Source of the DNA: CAZXVU01 sp964644465
GTDB lineage: Bacteria > Chlamydiota > Chlamydiia > Chlamydiales > SM23-39
Length of the DNA stretch: 24,392 nucleotides
NCBI GenBank assembly: GCA_964644465.1
Contig: CAZXVU010000020.1
Span: forward strand, 1 to 24,392
Direction of reading: 5' to 3'
This document shows positions 7,886 to 13,650 of the stretch, in pieces. The translations under genes were made by a program, and so were the position numbers. The first letter of the stretch is position 1; every line of letters starts with the position of its first letter. The notes beneath the pieces were generated by a model. The model saw only the letters and a list, made by a program, of their open reading frames with translations, ran no database searches and was not told where the DNA came from.

Positions 7886-7920
7886 GATTTTGCCCAGGTT
7901 TTTTGGAAGTAAAATTATTT
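7831..7920 (-). pseudogene. Decayed 3' fragment of the TonB/TolA-like gene
   Basis: Read on the minus strand this stretch encodes NPEFLKKRLQELPFSCFND, which matches NAEFLKSRLPELAFPSFND near the C-terminus of the intact TonB/TolA-like protein 1.3 kb away (11 of 16 identical over FLK...FND). At DNA level, 7833-7886 and 9155-9208 agree at about three quarters of positions by eye, in the same orientation. There is no start codon or upstream part, and past the FND the copy left of the gap diverges (GLILPTNSLC then stop, running 2 bases into tolB). It looks like the leftover end of a duplicated or split gene beside the inserted paralogue pair. Confidence 0.7.
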
Positions 7921-7935
7921 GTACTACTGTCCAAC

Positions 7936-7958
7936 AAAACAATGGGTGCATAAAATAT
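7936..7958 (+). promoter_or_regulatory. Duplicated upstream element, copy 1
   Basis: A 23-base sequence starting AAAACAATG and ending TGCATAAAATAT lies 23 bases before the ATG of the first paralogue. It recurs at 8511-8533 with 21 of 23 bases identical, at almost the same distance from the second paralogue's equivalent ATG. It holds a -10-like TAAAAT but no conserved -35, so it may be a core promoter or an operator. Confidence 0.45.
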
Positions 7959-7981
7959 ACAAAAACAAAAAGGGGTTTAAC

Positions 7982-8458
7982 ATGCTTAGAGATGTAGTAG
8001 CCTGTCTTTCGCTTGCTGCTCTTGGTACAGGGGCGCGTAATTTCGGTGAAGGTCATCGCCTAAAAGGTACGGCGCAAATGGTCCTAGGAACGGGTGTCAT
8101 TTTAGTTTCTTTTGGTCTTCCGGTTTCTCATTCTCTGATCGGATCAGTAGGATATCTAACACTGATGACCAGCTCAGTGGGATTCTGTTCTGCAGGGCTT
8201 TCAAATCTTTTAGAAAAAAAATGGAAAAAGGGATCTGTTCAGTTGCTGGCAGGGTCTTTAAGCGCAACCCTATCCACTGTTTTTCTACGTGGCCCTGTAA
8301 ATCACATACTCGTTTCAAATGCCCTCTCCGGAGTTAGCGGAAGCCTTTCTGTTGTGGGTCGAAAAGTCTGGGATTCCAGCGATAGGTTGCTAGGCGGTTG
8401 TTTAAGTAGAACTGCGACTACCGCGCTCCGCTCTTTAGGTCTTGATAAATATGCTTAA
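7982..8458 (+). CDS. Unrecognised small membrane protein, paralogue 1 (truncated)
   Basis: 158-residue protein of a family I do not recognise. I start at the ATG at 7982 (AAGGGG six bases upstream; aligned with the paralogue); the frame is open 21 codons further upstream, but only from a TTG. It has alternating hydrophobic, Gly/Ser-rich stretches (about residues 5-16, 30-70, 78-95), likely membrane segments, and two related KG-[TS]-[AV]-Q-[ML] motifs (HRLKGTAQMVLG and KKWKKGSVQLLAG), suggesting an internal repeat. It closely resembles the next gene. The TAA at 8456-8458 falls where the paralogue has TCA (Ser). Beyond it the frame stays open and homologous (AAIRARNAGSSDKKGIV) to a second TAA at 8510-8512. 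It is therefore probably a recent C-terminal truncation of about 19 residues. It lies on the strand opposite to the surrounding Tol genes. An Inc-like inclusion-membrane protein is possible but speculative. Confidence 0.75.
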   Translation: MLRDVVACLSLAALGTGARNFGEGHRLKGTAQMVLGTGVILVSFGLPVSHSLIGSVGYLTLMTSSVGFCSAGLSNLLEKKWKKGSVQLLAGSLSATLSTVFLRGPVNHILVSNALSGVSGSLSVVGRKVWDSSDRLLGGCLSRTATTALRSLGLDKYA

Positions 8459-8512
8459 GCCGCTATTCGCGCCCGCAATGCGGGCTCCAGTGATAAGAAA
8501 GGGATCGTTTAA
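8459..8512 (+). pseudogene. Severed in-frame C-terminal tail of paralogue 1
   Basis: Seventeen codons plus TAA follow the stop of paralogue 1 in the same frame and encode AAIRARNAGSSDKKGIV. This aligns with AAIHARNAISTEKKEIV in paralogue 2. One C-to-A change (TCA to TAA) explains the separation. It is not expressed as part of the protein unless the stop is read through. Confidence 0.7.
8471..8485 (+). other. Perfect hairpin GCCCGC-AAT-GCGGGC
   Basis: A six-pair GC stem with a three-base loop lies 13 bases after the TAA of paralogue 1. In paralogue 2 the equivalent coding sequence (GCCCGCAATGCAATC) lacks the right arm, so the hairpin is specific to the truncated copy. There is no T run after it, so it is not a classic intrinsic terminator, though it could pause transcription or protect the RNA end. 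Confidence 0.5.
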
Positions 8513-8533
8513 AACAATGCATGCATAAAATAT
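8511..8533 (+). promoter_or_regulatory. Duplicated upstream element, copy 2
   Basis: Second copy of the 23-base element (AAAACAATGCATGCATAAAA...), 22 bases before the ATG at 8556 of paralogue 2. It begins inside the ancestral stop codon of paralogue 1, so the duplicated unit is promoter plus gene with almost no spacer. The preserved spacing supports a regulatory role. Confidence 0.45.
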
Positions 8534-8543
8534 CAGAAAAAAA

Positions 8544-9107
8544 ATGGATAATCACATGCTTAGTGGTGTAATAGTCTGTATTTCTCTTGGTTCAGCCGCT
8601 ACGGGGGCTCGTAATTTCGGAGAAGGTCATCGCCTGAAAGGTACTGCGCAAATGGCCCTTGGATTAGGTGTCGTTATAGTTTCTTTAGGTCTTCCAGTTC
8701 CTGGATCACTCCTGAGATCAGCAGGATGTTTAACACTATTGACCAACTCAATGGGACTCTGTTCTTCAGCGCTTTCAAATTTTTCAGAAAAAAAATGGAA
8801 AAAGGGAGCGGTTCAGTTGTTGGCAGGATCTTTGAGTGCGACCTTTTCCAGTCTTTTTCCACCCGGGTACAATCGAATATTGGACATGCATGTGTTGAGT
8901 GGAGCTGCGGGGACCCTTTCTTTTGTGGGTCGAAAAGTCTGGAGTTCCAGCGATAAAATGCTCGGCGGTTGTTTAAGTAGAACTGCGACTGCTGCACTCT
9001 CTTTAGGTCTCGATAGATTGGCTTCAGCTGCCATTCATGCCCGCAATGCAATCTCAACCGAAAAAAAAGAGATCGTTCAAGAACAAACACTTCCTATCTA
9101 TGTTTGA
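8544..9107 (+). CDS. Unrecognised small membrane protein, paralogue 2 (full length)
   Basis: 187-residue intact member of the same unrecognised pair. The ATG at 8556 (MLSGVIVC) matches the start of paralogue 1, so the true protein may be 183 residues. The same landmarks occur in the same order: TGARNFGEGHRLKGTAQM, a hydrophobic Gly/Ser/Leu-rich region, EKKWKKGAVQLLAGSLSAT, VGRKVWSSSDKMLGGCLSRT, and a charged tail ending in VQEQTLPIYV. There is no signal peptide, no cysteine-metal pattern and no enzyme motif I can name. The 3' end converges with and overlaps the TonB/TolA-like gene by 10 bases, so the two stops interlock. The protein probably inserts in or lies on a membrane; host-directed (Inc-like) function is a guess from bacterial lifestyle only. 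Confidence 0.8.
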   Translation: MDNHMLSGVIVCISLGSAATGARNFGEGHRLKGTAQMALGLGVVIVSLGLPVPGSLLRSAGCLTLLTNSMGLCSSALSNFSEKKWKKGAVQLLAGSLSATFSSLFPPGYNRILDMHVLSGAAGTLSFVGRKVWSSSDKMLGGCLSRTATAALSLGLDRLASAAIHARNAISTEKKEIVQEQTLPIYV

Positions 9108-9847
9108 TTCCGAAATGTGATTGTAAATGTCTGTGTAATTTCAACAATTGAGAAATCATTAAAGCTCGGAAAGGCAAGCTCTGGAAGACGACTTTTCAGA
9201 AATTCAGCATTTTTTCGGCTCTTCGAATCTAAAATAGAGCAGTCCCGCAGATAACCGAATCGATCGATCTCGAGGCGGACTCTCACTTCTCCATATTCCG
9301 GCAAGTCGAGTGCATTTTGCAAAAAGGCAATGAGCTCTTCGTTATACGTTGCATCCATTGAGGATTCTTCAACAACCTCAGCTTTTTTCACGACTCGCGA
9401 AGGAATGGCAAGAGATGCTTTAGTTTGCGGAATTTCATTTTTTGCAGTAATCGCTTCTAAGTTATCTGCGATTTCTTGAAGGATTGGATCAGGATCAGAC
9501 TTTGTTTTTTTGACAATAGAAGGAATCGGTTTATTTTGTACGGCCGGTTTTGACTTAACAGTGGGCTTTGGTGTTGCTTTGGGAGTTTGCTTGGGCGGAG
9601 GTTTGGGTTTAAGAGAAGCGACGGGCTTTGCAGGAGTTTGTTGGGGTGGAGAAGAGGCAGTAATTTGCGTCGATGGGAGAAAAGGGCGTGTTCTTACAGA
9701 AATAGGTCTTTTTGGCAGAGCTTGATAGGTGGCCAGATGATGCACCATGAGGCCAAAAATTGTTAAAAAGTGAAGAGCAAAAACAACGAGAGCAATTTGT
9801 TTTGCGCGAGTGAGAATGAGAAATTTTTGCAAAAGTTTTTGGATCAT
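9098..9847 (-). CDS. TonB/TolA-like energy-transducing protein of the Tol system
   Basis: 249-residue protein with the architecture of TonB/TolA. It has a short cytoplasmic N-terminus, one membrane helix (about residues 18-38, QIALVVFALHFLTIFGLM), a Pro/Lys-rich periplasm-spanning region (about 75-115, e.g. KPKPPPKQTPKATPKP), a helical linker, and a C-terminal TonB-like domain (about 170-249) with VRVRLEIDRFGYLRDCSILD and a final beta strand. It should pass proton-motive energy from TolQR to TolB and Pal. It starts one base after the tolR stop, so it is coupled to tolR. In C. trachomatis a protein of this kind (CT598, from memory) lies between exbD and tolB. Its 3' end has a decayed second copy at 7831-7920. 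Confidence 0.8.
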   Translation of the reverse strand: MIQKLLQKFLILTRAKQIALVVFALHFLTIFGLMVHHLATYQALPKRPISVRTRPFLPSTQITASSPPQQTPAKPVASLKPKPPPKQTPKATPKPTVKSKPAVQNKPIPSIVKKTKSDPDPILQEIADNLEAITAKNEIPQTKASLAIPSRVVKKAEVVEESSMDATYNEELIAFLQNALDLPEYGEVRVRLEIDRFGYLRDCSILDSKSRKNAEFLKSRLPELAFPSFNDFSIVEITQTFTITFRNQT

Positions 9848-9848
9848 T

Positions 9849-10271
9849 TTACCCTGGCTTCAGGACAATGTCCATTTGATCGAATCCCAGTGCCTCCAAA
9901 GTGTTTTTTACAGATTGATAAATGCCGAATTGGGCATGGGAATCTTGCACTAATTGGGGGATGGCTTTTGGATGCCGTTTTTTTTCCTCTCGCAGACGTT
10001 TTTCTAATTGCGGAATGGTGAACTGTTGTCCTTGGACCCAAATCGTATTGTCGGCGTGTACGTTGATGACAATGGGGCTGCTTTGGAGAGAAGAATCTTT
10101 TTTGCTTGTTGGTCCGCTGGAGGCAAGATCGACGGAATCGATCTCCAACATGGGCGCCAAAAGCATAAATGTGATCAAAACGACAAAGACAACATCGATT
10201 AATGGTGTGAGGTTGATCAACGGTTCTTCTAGAGAATCGTCTTCAGGGAGCTGTCGGAATCTTTTGCGCAT
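9849..10271 (-). CDS. tolR: TolR/ExbD-family proton channel subunit
   Basis: 140-residue TolR/ExbD protein. I start at the ATG ending at 10271 (MRKRFRQLPED), with GGA just upstream; an ATG 29 codons earlier is open but would add a non-conserved extension and overlap tolQ by 116 bases. One membrane helix (LTPLIDVVFVVLITFMLLAP, about residues 21-40) contains the conserved Asp that carries protons. The rest is the periplasmic domain (about 55-140) ending in FDQMDIVLKPG. It forms the inner-membrane motor with TolQ. It overlaps tolQ by 29 bases, and the TonB/TolA-like gene starts just after its stop. Confidence 0.9.
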   Translation of the reverse strand: MRKRFRQLPEDDSLEEPLINLTPLIDVVFVVLITFMLLAPMLEIDSVDLASSGPTSKKDSSLQSSPIVINVHADNTIWVQGQQFTIPQLEKRLREEKKRHPKAIPQLVQDSHAQFGIYQSVKNTLEALGFDQMDIVLKPG

Positions 10272-11001
10272 GTTCCGGCTTGCGGTATTGGAGCTCAACA
10301 GCAGAGAGAAGGAGGTGAGAAAAATCCTCCATGTCCCGACGATATTCGCGTCCGGCATTTTTTAAATAATTGTATCCTACTAAGGCAGGGATAGCCACAA
10401 CAAGTCCAATGACAGTTGTAGCTAGCGCCATCGAAAGTCCTGAAAGCATCGCAGCATTGCTGGAAGAAATCGCACGAGAATTGAGCTGCGAAAATGTAAG
10501 CAGGATCCCCCAAACGGTACCAAGCAGGCCGAGAAATGGACCCAGGGTGACAATGGTAGAGAGGATAAAAAGGTTTTTTTCCAACCCTTTAACTTGGGTG
10601 GAGATTGTGGTGTGGACCTGCGATTCAATCAATCCTAAATCGGCTTCTGAAAGAAAAATGGGAGAATCAGAAGTAGGAGAGAAAAAGTGATTCCGGTTAA
10701 TGATTTGCAAGGCTTTTTGCTTGAAAGACTTATAAATTTCAAAAAAAGGATGGGGCACTTCTAAGATCTGTCCTTTGGCGGGTCGATTGAATTGTAGTCC
10801 AAGAGGCTCTTTATCTGAAAAAAGTCCTGAAAATTCATTGGATAAGCGGCGCATTTGAGTATAGACCCATGCTTTATGAATCAAGACTGTCCAGGAAAGG
10901 GCTGAAATGAGAAACAGGGCCCAAAAAATTCCTTTTCCAAACCAGTCCGACTGAACATAAGCGGTAATGAATGGATTTCCAGAAGCAAGGATTAGGTACA
11001 T
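10243..11001 (-). CDS. tolQ: TolQ/ExbB/MotA-family proton channel subunit
   Basis: 252-residue inner-membrane protein of the MotA/TolQ/ExbB family. It has three predicted helices: about residues 25-43 (WALFLISALSWTVLIHKAW), about 143-165 containing the family signature STIVTLGPFLGLLGTVWGI, and about 185-210 (SMALATTVIGLVVAIPALVG). The loop between helices 1 and 2 is cytoplasmic and long, as expected. With TolR it forms the proton-driven motor of the Tol-Pal machine. It is the first gene of the minus-strand Tol run and is transcribed divergently from the glycosyltransferase genes. Whether the pair is named TolQR or ExbBD is a matter of convention; the TolB and Pal neighbours favour Tol. Confidence 0.9.
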   Translation of the reverse strand: MYLILASGNPFITAYVQSDWFGKGIFWALFLISALSWTVLIHKAWVYTQMRRLSNEFSGLFSDKEPLGLQFNRPAKGQILEVPHPFFEIYKSFKQKALQIINRNHFFSPTSDSPIFLSEADLGLIESQVHTTISTQVKGLEKNLFILSTIVTLGPFLGLLGTVWGILLTFSQLNSRAISSSNAAMLSGLSMALATTVIGLVVAIPALVGYNYLKNAGREYRRDMEDFSHLLLSAVELQYRKPEHAQKIPTAP

Positions 11002-11006
11002 ACTTT

Positions 11007-11035
11007 TTGCCTGAATTCTAGAGAAGGGATATTCT
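11007..11035 (+). promoter_or_regulatory. Candidate promoter for the glycosyltransferase-tatD operon
   Basis: TTGCCT (11007-11012), a 17-base spacer and TATTCT (11030-11035) form a plausible sigma-70/sigma-66 type promoter, 30 bases before the ATG at 11066. Four of six bases match the -35 consensus and four of six the -10. It lies in the only gap between the divergent tolQ and glycosyltransferase genes. Confidence 0.4.
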
Positions 11036-11054
11036 AATATACGGTAAAAGTCAA
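11026..11054 (-). promoter_or_regulatory. Candidate promoter for the tolQ operon
   Basis: Read on the minus strand, TTGACT (11054-11049) is a near-perfect -35, followed after 17 bases by TATCCC (11031-11026), a poor -10. It overlaps the oppositely directed candidate promoter, so the two transcripts may compete for RNA polymerase. The weak -10 keeps confidence low. Confidence 0.3.
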
Positions 11055-11065
11055 GTATCCGAGAA

Positions 11066-11962
11066 ATGAAATCTCATTCTATCGCATCTGTGATCAGTTA
11101 TTGTACGAATGATTATCGATTTATCGATAAGTGCATTGAGGAAGCGAGAAAGTTTTCCCAGGAAATTGTGATTCCTGTTTGCGATCGCTTTTTTGATGGA
11201 TCTCCAGAAAATCGGATCTTACTGGAAAATACGTACTCTAAGCATCCCGATTGTCTTTTTATCGAATTTGCCTATTTGCCTGACAGGGTTTACAGCCGCT
11301 ACCATCATTTGGATCCAAAAGATAAAGATTGGGCGATTTTTTGGGCGGCGACGACTCGCTATGTAGGTTTTCATTACGTAAACCCAAAGAGTGAATATAT
11401 TTTTTTTCTCGATAGCGATGAAATTGCTGAGGGGATCGAGTTTGTTGATTGGTTAGATGAGGAAAAATATCGTCAGCACGATGCGCAAAGACTCGCAGCC
11501 TATCTCTATGCATTGAGGCCGAATCTGAGAGCAAAAAAAGTGGTGAACCTCCCCTTTCTTGTGAAGAGAGATACATTAGCGCCATTAACTCTCCTGAATG
11601 GGCTTGAAAGAATTGGAGCTTATCTAACCCATCCAGGACCTAAGCGGGAAGAAGTTGTCGGGCTTGATCGTAAACCATTGATCCACCATTACAGCTGGGT
11701 TAGGACAAAAGTGGAATGCATCCAAAAAGCGAGAACTTGGGGCCATCGAAATGATGAGAATTGGGCTGAAGTGATTGAGCGGACGTTTGAAGGTTCTGGG
11801 CCTCTATTCAACTTAGACCTTGAATTCGAGGAGATTTCTCATCCCTTCTTCGATCCGCTGGAGATAGAAATTCCAGTCTGTTTTTCTGGACACAGTCATT
11901 TTCCAAATGTACTCAAAATCAATGATCGAGATCTATTTCGAAAAGAAATGGATCTTCTATGA
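11066..11962 (+). CDS. Putative glycosyltransferase (GT-A-like), copy 1
   Basis: 298-residue cytoplasmic protein that looks like a GT-A glycosyltransferase. The N-terminus (SVISYCTNDYRFIDKCIEEA) fits a first beta strand and nucleotide-binding helix. FFLDSDEIAEG at about residues 112-122 is a DxD-type metal/sugar-nucleotide motif. A C-terminal IHHYSWVR segment (about 209-216) followed by TWGHRND recurs in both copies. It shares roughly half its residues with the next gene, by eye. The ATG overlaps GAGAA, so the ribosome site is weak, but the start matches the paralogue. Its stop overlaps the next start (ATGA). The sugar donor and acceptor are unknown; envelope glycan or lipopolysaccharide synthesis is a guess. 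In C. trachomatis dsbD occupies this position, as I recall. Confidence 0.65.
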   Translation: MKSHSIASVISYCTNDYRFIDKCIEEARKFSQEIVIPVCDRFFDGSPENRILLENTYSKHPDCLFIEFAYLPDRVYSRYHHLDPKDKDWAIFWAATTRYVGFHYVNPKSEYIFFLDSDEIAEGIEFVDWLDEEKYRQHDAQRLAAYLYALRPNLRAKKVVNLPFLVKRDTLAPLTLLNGLERIGAYLTHPGPKREEVVGLDRKPLIHHYSWVRTKVECIQKARTWGHRNDENWAEVIERTFEGSGPLFNLDLEFEEISHPFFDPLEIEIPVCFSGHSHFPNVLKINDRDLFRKEMDLL

Positions 11963-12849
11963 ATCTAGCAACAGTCATTTCCTATTGCACAAACGATTAT
12001 CGCTTTATCAATCATTGTATCGCAGAAGCTAGGAAGTTTTCCCAGCAGATCGTAATTCCTGTATGCGACCATTTTTTCGACGGGAAACCTGAAAACCGAA
12101 TGCTTTTGGAACATACCTATGCGCAGAATCCCGATTGTATATTTGTCGAGTTCGCCTATTTGCAAGATCGGCTTTATAATCCCTATTTGCGCTTTACTCC
12201 TGAGGATCAGGAATGGATCCCTTGTTGGCATGCAACCGTGCGATACATTGGCTACCTCCATTTAGACCCGAAAATCGATTGGGTTCTTTTCCTGGATTGC
12301 GATGAAATCGTCGAAGGAGACCGCCTTGTAAAGCAGCTTTACATTGGCGATCACAATGCCATCAGACTTGCCTGCTATTACTATGTCCTAAGACCTGATT
12401 TCCGGGCGGATAAAGTCCAAAGCTTACCTCTCTTAATCCGAAAATTGGCTCTATCGAAGTTTTCACACTCCGATGACAGGTATGCGCTTTATAAGTATGC
12501 GCCTGAACCAAAAAAACAAGATGTTCGTGGACTCGATGGGAAACCGTTTATCCATCATTATAGCTGGGTCCGTCCCCAGTCAGAATGTCTACATAAGGCA
12601 GCTACTTGGGGCCATCATCGCGATCAAGATTGGTCTAAACTGATTGCGGAAGCCTTTTCTCAAAAAAGGGGAAGTCATCTTTTTGGAACTGATCTGCAAT
12701 TCGCTCCCATTGAAGATGTTTATTTCGATCCTTTATCTGTTGAGATCCCCAAAAACCAGCTTCATCGCCAAGCCTTTAAAAATGTGAAAAAAGTCGACCA
12801 TCGGGCAATCTTAAAGATGGAGTTGGAAGCATCTTATGGTTTACTTTGA
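11959..12849 (+). CDS. Putative glycosyltransferase (GT-A-like), copy 2
   Basis: 296-residue tandem paralogue of the preceding protein. The same landmarks appear: TVISYCTNDYRFINHC, IVIPVCDHFFDGKPENR, LFLDCDEIVEG (DxD-like, here DCDE), GLDGKPFIHHYSWVR and TWGHHRDQDW. It begins in the stop of copy 1 (ATGA overlap) and ends 14 bases inside tatD, so the three genes are translationally coupled. Retention of all motifs in both copies suggests two active enzymes, perhaps adding successive sugars. The glycosyltransferase call rests on motif pattern only; no family name can be fixed without a search. Confidence 0.65.
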   Translation: MNLATVISYCTNDYRFINHCIAEARKFSQQIVIPVCDHFFDGKPENRMLLEHTYAQNPDCIFVEFAYLQDRLYNPYLRFTPEDQEWIPCWHATVRYIGYLHLDPKIDWVLFLDCDEIVEGDRLVKQLYIGDHNAIRLACYYYVLRPDFRADKVQSLPLLIRKLALSKFSHSDDRYALYKYAPEPKKQDVRGLDGKPFIHHYSWVRPQSECLHKAATWGHHRDQDWSKLIAEAFSQKRGSHLFGTDLQFAPIEDVYFDPLSVEIPKNQLHRQAFKNVKKVDHRAILKMELEASYGLL

Positions 12850-13594
12850 TTCCCACGCTCATCTGAGTTCCCGTGAAATTCTCCCTCAAATTGAGGGAAT
12901 TATGGCGCGGACTAAAATTGCGAAAGTAACGAAAATCCTCAATATTTGTACCGATCCAGCTACTTTGCGGGACGGCTTAGAATTAGAAAGATATCCTGGG
13001 ATAAAAAATGCCGGCGCGACAACGCCACATGATGTAGAAGAAGAAGGCGAGGAAGCTTTCCCTATTTTTGCCGAAGCTGCGAGAGCGAAACAGCTAGTAG
13101 CTGTCGGTGAAACAGGACTGGATTATCATTACGAATATTCAAATCGAGAAGCCCAGAAGGAATTTTTAAAGCGCTATCTCCATTTGGCCATGGAATGCAA
13201 GCTTCCTGTTATTTTTCATTGCCGAGAGGCTTTTGAGGATCTCTTCTCGATCACTGACATGGAATATAGAGGTCCGGCCATTCTTCATTGCTTTACAGGG
13301 ACTCTTGAGGAGGCTGATGAAGTAGTAAAACGGGGCTGGTTTCTTTCCTTAAGCGGCATCATCACATTTAAAAAAAGCGAGTCTTTACGAGAGGTGGCTA
13401 AAAAGATCCCTCTTTCCCAGATGCTCATAGAAACCGATTCCCCTTATCTAGCTCCTCAAAGCCGACGAGGGAAGATGAATGAACCGGCTTTTCTTCCAGA
13501 AACTGCAATGGAAATCGCCAAAGCAAAAGGCATTTCAGTCGATGAAGTGGCAAAAGCATCTTTTGACAATGCCTCTCGATTGTTGCGTTTTTAG
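12836..13594 (+). CDS. tatD: TatD-family metal-dependent DNase
   Basis: 252-residue TatD/YcfH-type metallohydrolase with a TIM-barrel amidohydrolase fold. The metal-binding motifs are complete and in order: DSHAHL (residues 5-10), VGETGLDYHYE (about 89-99), IFHCREAF, LHCFTGTLEEA and ETDSPYLAPQSRRGK near the end. Family members act as 3'-5' exonucleases or endonucleases in DNA repair and turnover. The length is typical. The start overlaps the glycosyltransferase end by 14 bases. In Chlamydia a tatD homologue lies between dsbD and sdhC (CT594, from memory), so its place next to sdhC here is the conserved one. Confidence 0.92.
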   Translation: MVYFDSHAHLSSREILPQIEGIMARTKIAKVTKILNICTDPATLRDGLELERYPGIKNAGATTPHDVEEEGEEAFPIFAEAARAKQLVAVGETGLDYHYEYSNREAQKEFLKRYLHLAMECKLPVIFHCREAFEDLFSITDMEYRGPAILHCFTGTLEEADEVVKRGWFLSLSGIITFKKSESLREVAKKIPLSQMLIETDSPYLAPQSRRGKMNEPAFLPETAMEIAKAKGISVDEVAKASFDNASRLLRF

Positions 13595-13650
13595 TTGTTA
13601 TTTTGTTCTATAAAGACTAAAAAAATTCTTGCTAGCTGGGAAGAATTGCT

